Origin: Jeotgalibaca ciconiae | GTDB taxonomy: Bacteria > Bacillota > Bacilli > Lactobacillales > Aerococcaceae | Reading direction: 5' to 3' | NCBI RefSeq assembly: GCF_003955755.1 | Contig: NZ_CP034465.1 | Coordinates: forward strand, 930,001-994,000 | DNA length: 64,000 bases | Shown here: positions 18,509 to 26,435 of the stretch, one piece after another | Layout: every line of letters begins with the position of its first letter | Numbering within the stretch: the stretch's first letter is position 1 | Notes under the pieces: model-generated | Database searches by the model: none | What the model was told of the DNA's origin: nothing | Seen by the model: the letters and a program-made list of their open reading frames with translations, nothing else | Made by a program: the position numbers and the translations under genes

Positions 18509-18679
18509 AACTTTTAGACCTCATTTTTAAATAGAATCTTATACGTTCATTATCTTAACACGTTCTGCTTCTATTTGTAATACCTGCTCATTTTACCTTG
18601 CAAAGATTGTCACTTTTCTTTATTATAGTAGCAGCCTTATGTGAATAAAATTCATTTAGATAGATAGGATCGAGAAAGG

Positions 18680-18922
18680 ATGAACGCTGTGAAAGAAGTT
18701 AGCTTAAAGGATACCGTTTTTGATACGGTCGCAAAACATCCAGAAGTTCGTGAAGTAATTATCAGCTTAGGATTTACTCCATTAAGTGATGACAAAATGT
18801 TGCATACTGCAGGAAGAATGATGACTTTGGGAAGAGCCGCAAAACAATTCGGTATTCCTTACGAAACAATTGTTCAAACGCTGGAAAAAAATGGATTTAC
18901 AGTAAAGGAGTCGGAACTCTAA
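18680..18922 (+). CDS. DUF1858 domain protein
   Basis: 80 aa, a compact helical domain recognised by VFDTVAKHPEVREVIISLGF and GRMMTLGRAAKQFGI. In many bacteria DUF1858 precedes or is fused to DUF438/hemerythrin sensors, and here the next gene starts in the base after its stop codon. It therefore likely works with that protein as a small partner in oxygen, NO or redox response. A weak promoter (TTGCAA, 17 bp, TATTAT) lies about 18594-18622. Confidence 0.85.
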   Translation: MNAVKEVSLKDTVFDTVAKHPEVREVIISLGFTPLSDDKMLHTAGRMMTLGRAAKQFGIPYETIVQTLEKNGFTVKESEL

Positions 18923-20140
18923 TTGAAAAAACAAAGCCAACGCTCAATAGATTTTGAAGCTCGTCAAATGATTTTGAAAGACCTCATTCTTCGTTTGCAT
19001 GATGGCGAGGACGAGGAACAAATCAAGATTGAATTTAAAGAACATTTCGATAATGTCAGTGCATTTGAGATTTCTGTTATGGAACGTCGCCTTATGAGCC
19101 AAGGTATCCAAGCGGAGGAAATTATGCTTCTTTGTAATGTTCACGCTTCTCTCTTTAATGGTTCGATTGAGTCCGTTTATGAATACAGTGAAGAGCAAGA
19201 CAAACCGGGCCACCCCATCCGGGTCATAAAAGAAGAAAACTTAGCGATTGAAACTGCACTTGATCGAATCGAAAAACTATTTTTTGTATATTTGGATGAG
19301 CCTGCCCCTGACTTAAAGCATGGATTACTCTTGCAAATTGATATGCTTTGGGAAATCGACAAACATTACGCTAGAAAAGAAAACTCATTCTTTCCTATCA
19401 TGGAACGATACGGCTTCACTGCGCCACCAAAAGTAATGTGGGGAGTCGACGACCAAATTCGCGACATGATTAAAAGTTTCCGTAATATTATCGAGACCGA
19501 CCAACTAGATCAGGCTACAGAAATATTCGATAATATGAAGTATGAGATTGAAGAGATGGTTGTCAAAGAAGAAGAAATCATGTTACCGATGATTATTCCT
19601 TTTTTTAATGAAGATGATTGGATATCGATTGCGGCTGAATCAGAAGAAATCGGCTATTGCATGGTCCAACCAGAAGCAAAATGGAAACCAGAGCGTTATG
19701 AATTCAATGTAAACGGTGTTCCAACCGATAAAGATGGCAATATTCAATTTGAAACGGGTTATCTATCCGTAAAGGAATTGGAGAAAATTCTGAACGAGCA
19801 GCCGTTGGAACTCACTTTTGTTGATGCAAATGATAAAGTGAAATACTTTAACAATGGTCCGGGCAAAAAATTATTTCCGCGGACAAAAAACTCATTAGGA
19901 CGAGAAGTCTATAATTGTCATCCACCAAAAAGCCAGCCAATTGTACGGAAGTTAATCGCTGACTTCAAAGCGGGAACAAAAGACTCCGAAACTTTGTGGT
20001 TCCGTGCTCGAGGGAATTTTGTGATGGTGACCTATAAAGCTTTGCGCGATGATGATGGAAGCTATTTAGGAACTTATGAATATGTCCAAGATATTGAAAA
20101 TATCGTGAACATCGATGATGAAAGACGTTCGATTGAATAA
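18923..20140 (+). CDS. DUF438 - hemerythrin HHE - PAS sensor protein
   Basis: 405 aa, domains in order: DUF438 (about 15-85), a hemerythrin-like HHE four-helix bundle (about 95-225) with DKHYARKENSFFPIMERYG containing His/Glu metal ligands and KEEEIMLPM, and a C-terminal PAS domain (about 285-400) with LTFVDANDKVKYFNN and YNCHPPKS. HHE domains bind a di-iron centre sensing or storing O2 or NO; family members include the YtfE-like repair proteins. Starts at TTG directly after the DUF1858 stop, with AAGGAG inside the upstream gene, so the two genes are translationally linked. Confidence 0.88.
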   Translation: MKKQSQRSIDFEARQMILKDLILRLHDGEDEEQIKIEFKEHFDNVSAFEISVMERRLMSQGIQAEEIMLLCNVHASLFNGSIESVYEYSEEQDKPGHPIRVIKEENLAIETALDRIEKLFFVYLDEPAPDLKHGLLLQIDMLWEIDKHYARKENSFFPIMERYGFTAPPKVMWGVDDQIRDMIKSFRNIIETDQLDQATEIFDNMKYEIEEMVVKEEEIMLPMIIPFFNEDDWISIAAESEEIGYCMVQPEAKWKPERYEFNVNGVPTDKDGNIQFETGYLSVKELEKILNEQPLELTFVDANDKVKYFNNGPGKKLFPRTKNSLGREVYNCHPPKSQPIVRKLIADFKAGTKDSETLWFRARGNFVMVTYKALRDDDGSYLGTYEYVQDIENIVNIDDERRSIE

Positions 20141-20152
20141 AATCATTACATG

Positions 20153-20183
20153 AGCCAGGGCAGAAAGTTGCCTTGGCTTTTTG
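20153..20183 (+). terminator. Terminator after the DUF438 gene
   Basis: AGCCAGGGCA / TGCCTTGGCT followed by TTTTT. It runs straight into the tandem repeat. Confidence 0.75.
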
Positions 20184-20358
20184 CTGGTCCAGCTGAACAC
20201 TTTTATGAATTCTGTAACCTTCGCACCTTTTTTGCTGCTCCAAGCTCCCACTTTTTTGAATTCTGTAACCTTCACACCTTTTTTACTGCTTCAAGCTCCC
20301 ACTTTTATGAATTTTGTAACCTTCACACCTTTTTTGCTGCTCCAAACTCCCACTTTTG
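20178..20358. repeat. 51-bp tandem repeat, three full units plus partial units
   Basis: Units start at 20198, 20249 and 20300, a constant 51-bp period; a partial fourth begins at 20351 and a degenerate one precedes 20198. Each unit contains TGAATTCTGTAACCTTC and CACCTTTTTTGCTGCT. Because 51 is a multiple of three, several frames stay open on both strands as 17-residue repeats. No ribosome binding site or extension beyond the array supports a gene. It fills the gap before the PatB/MalY gene. Confidence 0.9.
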
Positions 20359-20496
20359 AGAAGTTATCTCATGATTATAAGCAGAATGTCGAATTAGACT
20401 AAATACCGGAGACAGAAGTCGATAATTTTCTCTTTGACAACTCAAAAAATCCACTAATCGTGTTACACTTAGTACAATGATTAATGGAGGTGTGCT

Positions 20497-21684
20497 ATGA
20501 AATACGACTTTACCACTCTTGTTGATAGGAAAAATACTGGGTCAGCAAAATGGGAACAAATGGCAGATTGGAACTCTAAGGTCGCTCCAGATACTGTGCC
20601 GCTTTCTATCGCCGATATGGAATTAAAAAACCCACCTGAAATAATTGAGGGATTGAAAGAATACTTAGATGAAACAATTTTAGGATACACCTTACCTTAT
20701 CCAAGCTTTTACAAAGCTGTTGTGAATTGGCAGAAGAAGCGTCATAATTGGACGATCGAACCAGAATGGATTATAAATACACAAGGGGTAGTTGCCGCTT
20801 TCTACGCTGCTATTCGAGCTTTTTCAAATAAAGGTGATGGCATTATTGTATTCCGCCCTGTCTACTACCCCTTCCTGCAAGCAATTGAAGATAATGAGCG
20901 AACAGAAGTAAACGTTCCTCTCATTGAGACTGATGGACACTATACCATCGACTTTGACGCTTTTGAAGAGGTTGCTGCAAAAGCAGAAAATAAAATTCTT
21001 ATTTTCTGTAGTCCGCATAATCCCGTAGGACGCGTATGGACAAAAGAAGAGTTACAAAAATTAGCGGAAATCATTATCCAACATGATCTACTGCTCATTT
21101 CTGATGAGATTTGGTATGACTTTATTATGCCTGGACATACTCATACCGTAACAACCACTGCCCATCCACAATTAAAAAAGCAGACCATTACTTGTACAGC
21201 ACCTTCTAAATCGTTCAATTTAGCCGGCTTAGGTCTTTCTAATATTATTATTGAAGATCCAAAAATCCGCGAACGTTTCCGAAGTGAAATCGAAAAGGTA
21301 CGCGGAGACATGATCAATATATTTGGTTTTAAAGCTTGTGAAATTGCCTATACAAAATCCGAAGCTTGGCTGGATGAATTGTTAACGTTGATCAAAAATA
21401 ACCACCAAGTTGTTCATGACTTTTTTCAAGAAAAGTTTCCCAAAATCAAAGCACCTTTTCCAGAAGGAACGTATCTGCAGTGGCTCGACTTTCGTGCACT
21501 GGCTCTATCTGATGAAGAGTTAGAACAGTTCTTGCATCAGGAAGCAGAGTTCTTTACAGATGAAGGCTATATTTTTGGAGAGGAAGGCAGCGGATTTGAG
21601 CGAATTAACGTAGCTCTTCCTACTGATGTTTTAAAAACACAGCTTTACAAACTTGAAGCAGCATTAAAACAAAGAGGTTATTAA
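20497..21684 (+). CDS. PatB/MalY family PLP-dependent cystathionine beta-lyase / aminotransferase
   Basis: Fold-type I PLP enzyme of 395 aa. The Schiff-base lysine is K238 in TAPSKSFNLAGLGLSN; other landmarks are CSPHNPVGRVW, SDEIWYDF, and the substrate-pocket YTLPYPSFY region at about 64-72. The MalY/PatB group cleaves cystathionine or cysteine conjugates to pyruvate, ammonia and a thiol; some members act as regulators. GGAGGTG precedes the ATG. Its end overlaps the convergent Nudix gene by 4 bases. Confidence 0.9.
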   Translation: MKYDFTTLVDRKNTGSAKWEQMADWNSKVAPDTVPLSIADMELKNPPEIIEGLKEYLDETILGYTLPYPSFYKAVVNWQKKRHNWTIEPEWIINTQGVVAAFYAAIRAFSNKGDGIIVFRPVYYPFLQAIEDNERTEVNVPLIETDGHYTIDFDAFEEVAAKAENKILIFCSPHNPVGRVWTKEELQKLAEIIIQHDLLLISDEIWYDFIMPGHTHTVTTTAHPQLKKQTITCTAPSKSFNLAGLGLSNIIIEDPKIRERFRSEIEKVRGDMINIFGFKACEIAYTKSEAWLDELLTLIKNNHQVVHDFFQEKFPKIKAPFPEGTYLQWLDFRALALSDEELEQFLHQEAEFFTDEGYIFGEEGSGFERINVALPTDVLKTQLYKLEAALKQRGY

Positions 21685-22253
21685 TTTTTTTGATTCTGCA
21701 CAACAGGAATTTTTTCATTCAATTTACGATAAATTTCCTTCATTTCAGCTTCACTGCTTTTCTCAACTGCTTCTTCTAAGAACATCCAAGCAACAGCACT
21801 ATTTTCGTCTGGCTTTACAAGAAGTTGTTCTTCTTCGTCCGCCTGTATTAAATAGGTAACGTTTAAATGCAAATGCTCAGGAATCTCTTTTCCTCTTTTT
21901 ATATGGGCCGGTACTTCTAAAATTTCAATTGAATAGATGTCTGTTTGAACAGGTTTGAGTTTGCTCAAGCCTGTTTCTTCATTTACTTCTTGAAGAGCGA
22001 CTTTTAGAAAATCTTCTTCTCCGTCTACGTGGCCGCCTAACCATGACCAAGACTGATAAATGTTGTGGTAAGCCATAACCGTTTTCGTAAAGTCATGATT
22101 GACAACCCAAGCTGAAGCTGAAAAATGTGCAATTTCATTCTCTCGAGTCAAAACATCTGGATAAGTATCTATATAAGTAAGGATTCTTTTTTTATCTTCT
22201 ATTTCTTGTTCGTTGTATGGTTTGTATGCTTCAATCATGTTGCGTAATTGCAA
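21681..22253 (-). CDS. Nudix hydrolase
   Basis: 190 aa. The Nudix box is at residues 73-96 (GGHVDGEE, then LQEVNEETGL); the usual Arg of the REUXEE core is Gln here, while the metal-binding glutamates are kept. The N-terminal YKPYNEQEIEDKKRILTYI is shared by a group of uncharacterised Firmicute Nudix proteins. The substrate, a nucleoside diphosphate derivative, is unknown. Tail-to-tail overlap with the PatB/MalY gene. Confidence 0.87.
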   Translation of the reverse strand: MQLRNMIEAYKPYNEQEIEDKKRILTYIDTYPDVLTRENEIAHFSASAWVVNHDFTKTVMAYHNIYQSWSWLGGHVDGEEDFLKVALQEVNEETGLSKLKPVQTDIYSIEILEVPAHIKRGKEIPEHLHLNVTYLIQADEEEQLLVKPDENSAVAWMFLEEAVEKSSEAEMKEIYRKLNEKIPVVQNQKN

Positions 22254-22327
22254 AGTGTTGACCCCTCTCTTCCAACTCTAAACTTTTATGAAAATACTTC
22301 TTATCTGAACAAGTATACCATCAAAAT

Positions 22328-22576
22328 TTAGCGAGAAGATGAATAAACATGGTATTTTTTTACAACGAATTGGTTTCGCTTATTCCTGGTTCCATAAATA
22401 ACGATAGAAGAACCTTCATTAACCTGATACAAAAAGTTTAGTGAATGGGTTTTTATTAGACAATTTTCTCGTTCATCGTGATCAGTTTCAATTGTAAACC
22501 GAACGAGTGGTGTTTCTTCCAACTTCACGATTTTTATTTTTTCAACATTCCCTTTTAAATAAGTTCTGTCATTCAT
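22328..22576 (-). CDS. Small hypothetical beta-rich protein
   Basis: 82 aa from the ATG at 22576, preceded by GAGGTG; a GTG three codons upstream overlaps that site and is unlikely. The sequence alternates charged and hydrophobic residues (VEKIKIVKLEETPLVRFTIET, SSIVIYGTRNKRNQFVVKKY), suggesting a small beta barrel, possibly OB-like. I recognise no family. 22577-22842 upstream holds no other gene. Confidence 0.6.
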   Translation of the reverse strand: MNDRTYLKGNVEKIKIVKLEETPLVRFTIETDHDERENCLIKTHSLNFLYQVNEGSSIVIYGTRNKRNQFVVKKYHVYSSSR

Positions 22577-22842
22577 TTCCCACACCTCATTTCGTTATCT
22601 AAATTATACGAACGTACGTTCAAACTGTCAAGTGACTTTTAATATAGAAACAAATATTTCACTCTCAAAAACGACCAAAGCTTGATAGAACGACATGCCA
22701 CAAATTGTGACACAATCTTCTTTGCTCTTCTCTGGAAAATAACTCATAATAAAATTTGACGAGAATAATCATGTGCTGAAAACTGGCTCGTATATTTTCC
22801 AGAAAATGTTAGATTTATATATATGAGGAGGAATTATGTTTG

Positions 22843-23472
22843 ATGACAATTGGAGAACGTATCAAGGAAGCTCGAAAAGAAAAAGGAATGACACAGCAAG
22901 AACTTGCTCAACAATTAAATATCTCAAGATCTGCTATTTCCAACTGGGAAATCGGTAGAAACTATCCTGATATCCAAATGATTGTGTCAATTTCAAATTT
23001 ACTAGATGTTTCTCTTGATCAATTACTGAAGGGAGACGAAGCAGTCGTGAAAAAAATTGCAGATGATACGCATGTTAGAAAGAAACAGAGTTTCAAGATT
23101 AAAATTCTGTACACAGTAGTCGCTTTATTGTTAGTCATCACTTTATCGTTTGGAGTACCAAGATTTATAAATACCGTCCTATCTCGGGAGAGCCAAATTA
23201 AATCAGTAGAGTTACTAGAAGGTAACAAAATAAAAATAGAAACCAACCTTCCTCCTTACAGAACAATTAGCGGGTACATGTTGAGCAGCGCTCAAGACCC
23301 TTGGGAATTGGATTTAGCTATTTCAATTCACCTAGATTTTTCAATGATAAACGAAGAAACTGTCATTGTAGAAATTAATGATGATATGAGGAAACATGTA
23401 GAAAACATTGTGGGTATTAATCTCGTTAATTCAAGAAATAAGATTTTCAAAACCATTCCTCTTCATGAATAA
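22843..23472 (+). CDS. XRE-family regulator with a membrane anchor
   Basis: 209 aa. N-terminal HTH_3 domain (about 1-60: TIGERIKEARKEKGMTQQEL, then SRSAISNWEIGRNYP), a basic linker, one transmembrane helix (about 85-107: ILYTVVALLLVITLSFGV), and an extracytoplasmic domain of about 100 residues. This is a one-component regulator layout in which the outer domain may sense a cell-envelope signal. I use the ATG at 22843 with GGAGG upstream; a TTG one codon earlier is also possible. No target operon is adjacent. Confidence 0.85.
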   Translation: MTIGERIKEARKEKGMTQQELAQQLNISRSAISNWEIGRNYPDIQMIVSISNLLDVSLDQLLKGDEAVVKKIADDTHVRKKQSFKIKILYTVVALLLVITLSFGVPRFINTVLSRESQIKSVELLEGNKIKIETNLPPYRTISGYMLSSAQDPWELDLAISIHLDFSMINEETVIVEINDDMRKHVENIVGINLVNSRNKIFKTIPLHE

Positions 23473-23476
23473 TCAA

Positions 23477-23526
23477 AGACTCCCAATAAAGTAGTCGAAT
23501 TCACTACTCTATCGGGAGTCTATTTT
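23477..23526 (+). terminator. Terminator after the XRE gene
   Basis: AGACTCCC / GGGAGTCT with inner AGTAGT/ACTACT, followed by TATTTTT. Confidence 0.85.
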
Positions 23527-23568
23527 TACGGTTCTATATTTTTTTAGTATTGATAGACTTGTACAAAC

Positions 23569-23700
23569 GCCATTTTGAGATTTCTGACGGAATAGGGGTT
23601 CTTTTAGCCATGTCAATGATTCAAAGGAAACACTGTGGGCAATACCCAAGTATATCATGTTTGAAAGTTGCTGAAGTAACAACAACCATGACAATTATGG
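23569..23700. repeat. Degenerate repeat block related to 14329-14420
   Basis: Contains ATTTCTGACGGAATAGG and a GTTGCTGAAGTAACAACAACCATGACAA-like part (matching pieces of the earlier block), followed by GACGCTTCAGCG, a piece also found within the 205-bp family. Nothing coding is seen in 23527-23841. Confidence 0.55.
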
Positions 23701-23841
23701 AGAATTGACGCTTCAGCGATTACTGCTTGAAAGCCTGAATAAAAAAGATTCAGGGGTTCCCTGACTCCATACAAGCAAACCCGCCTATTCCAAAAGAAAT
23801 TTCTTTTCAGATACCATCATCGATGAAAGCTTGAGCCTTTT

Positions 23842-24726
23842 TTATTTATCTGCGAATGCTCTTCGTAATTCAGCGATATTCATTTTTTTCATTTTTAAGA
23901 AGGCTTCTACGACACGCTGTGTTGCTTCTTCGTCTTCTGAAAGCAACAGCTTATTTAATTCGCGCGGAGCAATTTGCCAGGAAACACCAAATTGATCTTT
24001 TAACCAGCCACATTCTTCTGCCTCAGGTACAGCTGATAGTTTTTCCCAATAATAATCAATTTCTTCTTGATTTTCACAATAGACCATCAACGAAATTGCT
24101 TCATTGAATGCGAAATCGTGAAGGCTCGCGCCGCCATCCATAGCAGTCATCTGTAATCCTTCTAGTTCAAAAGTCGAGAGTGTCAGTTTTCCAATATATT
24201 CTTCTCCCATTTCTTCTCCGTAGTACTCAAGCTTACCAATAGAAGAATTTTTAAAAGTTGATACATAATGATTAATCGCTGCTTCCGCATTTCCATGTTG
24301 TTCTTTGACAAATAAAAGTGATGGGATAATCTTTTGCTTAATCGGTTCTGTTACATGAATCAATTGCCAAGAAAGACCATATCGATCAGCTAGCCAACCA
24401 TAGCGTTCACTAAATGGATACTGCCCCAACTCCATTAACGCATGTCCACGATCTATTAGTTTCTCCCATAATCTCTCCACTTCCTCAACGGTCTCACATT
24501 GGACTGCCAAAGAAATCGAGGGGTTAAAAGTAAATAATGGACCGGCAGAAATAGCAAAAAATTCTAAACCAGCAAGTGTGAAGGAAAGTTGTTCTGAATC
24601 ACCGGATGGCGTGTCCTTTACAATGATTGTCCAGTTTACTTTTGACTCATCAAAAAGAGTTGTATAAAAATTAGCGGCTTCCAGGGCTTCTGTATCAAAC
24701 CACAAATGTGGAACAATTTTTTGCAT
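23842..24726 (-). CDS. VOC-family protein with two PhnB-like domains
   Basis: 294 aa made of two similar halves, each a PhnB/3-demethylubiquinone-methyltransferase-like VOC module. The halves start at IVPHLWFDTEALEAANFY and at IIPSLLFVKEQHGNAEAAINHY, and each contains a WL-D-YGLSWQ or WLKDQFGVSWQ segment. VOC proteins are metal-binding beta-alpha folds including glyoxalases and resistance proteins. The function of this subgroup is unknown. TAGGAGG precedes the start, 15 bases after the upstream membrane-protein gene, so they form an operon. Confidence 0.85.
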   Translation of the reverse strand: MQKIVPHLWFDTEALEAANFYTTLFDESKVNWTIIVKDTPSGDSEQLSFTLAGLEFFAISAGPLFTFNPSISLAVQCETVEEVERLWEKLIDRGHALMELGQYPFSERYGWLADRYGLSWQLIHVTEPIKQKIIPSLLFVKEQHGNAEAAINHYVSTFKNSSIGKLEYYGEEMGEEYIGKLTLSTFELEGLQMTAMDGGASLHDFAFNEAISLMVYCENQEEIDYYWEKLSAVPEAEECGWLKDQFGVSWQIAPRELNKLLLSEDEEATQRVVEAFLKMKKMNIAELRRAFADK

Positions 24727-24741
24727 GGTATTTCCTCCTAA

Positions 24742-25062
24742 TTAGATGAAATAACTTCCTAGTAAAAAACTTGCTACTAATGCACAAACTGGAACAGACA
24801 AAATGAATACAAGAATCCCTATAAACGAGCGATCCTCGCGCCAAACGATTGCGACAAGACTGCCAAATAAACTAACGAATGCACCGATTATTCCCGATAC
24901 GGTCAGTAACATCAATATCCAATTGATAAATGAACGTGTAACTTCAGCGCCACCCCACTTATCTCGAACAAAAGCAACAATTATCCATGTCACTAAAAAA
25001 TAGAGTAACGCCCAGATTGCCAACTTCCCTAAACTTGTTCGTGGCCGAAAGGTTAATTTCAT
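24742..25062 (-). CDS. Small membrane protein, three transmembrane helices
   Basis: 106 aa from the ATG at 25062, preceded by GGAGG; an upstream in-frame ATG has no such site. Hydrophobic segments at about 13-33, 47-70 and 80-103. No family recognised. Cotranscribed with the VOC gene. Confidence 0.65.
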   Translation of the reverse strand: MKLTFRPRTSLGKLAIWALLYFLVTWIIVAFVRDKWGGAEVTRSFINWILMLLTVSGIIGAFVSLFGSLVAIVWREDRSFIGILVFILSVPVCALVASFLLGSYFI

Positions 25063-25136
25063 CGTGAATCCTCCGATTAACATTTTCCTATTTTGTATAT
25101 TTTACCACTTTCTAATAAGTTTTGTCTCAATTTACA

Positions 25137-25880
25137 TTAATTAACTTTTTTACTTGATCCATCTTGATAGTTGATCTCGTAACCTTCTTGAACATTGAAG
25201 ATGTATACGTTAAAATGTAAGCCTTCGTCTTCAACTGATTGTGCCATTAGGTGAATACCTCTTGCTACGAGCTCATTTTCACGAAAAATGGGTTGAACCA
25301 AGTACCTTACATGATTATTGGTTTGCTCTAAGTAATAGTTAACATCATTTTCAAACCGTAACATGTGAGGATTATTTAAACTTCTCGTTCCGGTCATTAA
25401 ATTACGGATATTATTGTTCTCCCCTGTTAGTTGAAAGCCAATTAGATGACAGCGATTATATAACCATTGACCATTTTCTAACTTCTTTTGCTTCCAACCG
25501 GTTGGATCAATATACAAAGGCTCACGTTCCTCTAAAGGAAATAAATCTGTTCCCAACATGGCATCTGCAGGACCTACGCGATTCAATCGATCGATCTCAC
25601 TAAAAGACTGCCAGCTGCCGTCTGCTAAAGATAACTCGTCTTCACTAAAGGTTGGGTTATTTCCATTTACTTCAATTACTTGGTTAACACCATCATATTC
25701 TAAATAAGTTAATTCTGATTCTGGAACAGTTTCTGTTAAAAATAAATCTTCAATAATGCCTTGTATCACAGGCAGTGGTTGGGTCATTAAAATAAAAAGG
25801 ACAGCCGCTGCTGCTAATACTCCATTGACTACTTTCAAACGAATATCCATTTCATCTTTTCTTTTTCTTCCTCTTGCCAT
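25137..25880 (-). CDS. Membrane-anchored DNA/RNA non-specific endonuclease (EndA/streptodornase-like)
   Basis: 247 aa. A basic N-terminus followed by one hydrophobic helix (about 18-34) places the catalytic part outside the cell, as in EndA. The nuclease core is NRCHLIGFQLTGENNN then NLMTGTRSLN: H145 aligns with the general base of the beta-beta-alpha-Me nucleases and an Asn near 157-160 with the metal ligand. Roles in such proteins include DNA uptake or nucleotide scavenging. No competence genes are near. Cotranscribed with the upstream 153-aa protein (14-base gap). Confidence 0.87.
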   Translation of the reverse strand: MARGRKRKDEMDIRLKVVNGVLAAAAVLFILMTQPLPVIQGIIEDLFLTETVPESELTYLEYDGVNQVIEVNGNNPTFSEDELSLADGSWQSFSEIDRLNRVGPADAMLGTDLFPLEEREPLYIDPTGWKQKKLENGQWLYNRCHLIGFQLTGENNNIRNLMTGTRSLNNPHMLRFENDVNYYLEQTNNHVRYLVQPIFRENELVARGIHLMAQSVEDEGLHFNVYIFNVQEGYEINYQDGSSKKVN

Positions 25881-25894
25881 TTTATTGTTTTCAT

Positions 25895-26356
25895 CTATCC
25901 TTTCTGAAAGCCCTCATCACGCAAATAAGATTCTCCAGCTTCTTTTGTTTTAAATATCCCTTCAACCTGCTCACTCGGAAGTAGAACAGACCAAACTGGA
26001 TTCTCAAACTGCAAACGCAGTACTTCCCCTTCTTGGTTAAACCACAATTCAGAATAGCCGTCTTCATACCCAGATTCTGTTTTTCTTAAAAATGAAACAG
26101 CTTCTTCAACTAACTCACGAATGCGGTCTTCATCATCCTCTAGCACAGAAATATAGCCTTTATTGGTTTCTTCTTTTGGCAAATAGCCTGCATAAATAAA
26201 GGCATTTCCGTTTGGATGCAAAAAGCGGACCACAACGGTTTTCGCAACAGCACTTTCTTTAAAATGGTAGTTCAAACGATTCATAGACACAGGGTTTGCT
26301 TCTAATTCTGGATAACTATCAAAAATTTCTTTTTTTTCTTCAAATGTTAGAATCAT
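25895..26356 (-). CDS. Conserved hypothetical protein upstream of the nuclease
   Basis: 153 aa from the ATG at 26356 with AAGGAG; the longer frame upstream begins without a ribosome binding site. Soluble, acidic, with SMNRLNYHFKES and FLHPNGNAFIYAGYLP. I do not recognise the family. Its position directly before the nuclease gene suggests co-expression only. Confidence 0.65.
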   Translation of the reverse strand: MILTFEEKKEIFDSYPELEANPVSMNRLNYHFKESAVAKTVVVRFLHPNGNAFIYAGYLPKEETNKGYISVLEDDEDRIRELVEEAVSFLRKTESGYEDGYSELWFNQEGEVLRLQFENPVWSVLLPSEQVEGIFKTKEAGESYLRDEGFQKG

Positions 26357-26435
26357 ATTTTTCTCCTTCGCGCTTGAGTGATTACTAAAAATAATCGGAA
26401 TGCAAAAACGGCACACCGATTATTTCAGCTTTTTC

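Noticed and set aside
20198-20350. CRISPR array
   Set aside because: The units are contiguous repeats without unique spacers, and no cas genes are present.
20150-20402. Open frames with 17-residue repeats over the tandem array, plus strand
   Set aside because: They exist because the unit is 51 bp with no stop codon; no ribosome binding site fits, composition is Cys/Phe-rich and unlike neighbours, and they end just after the array.
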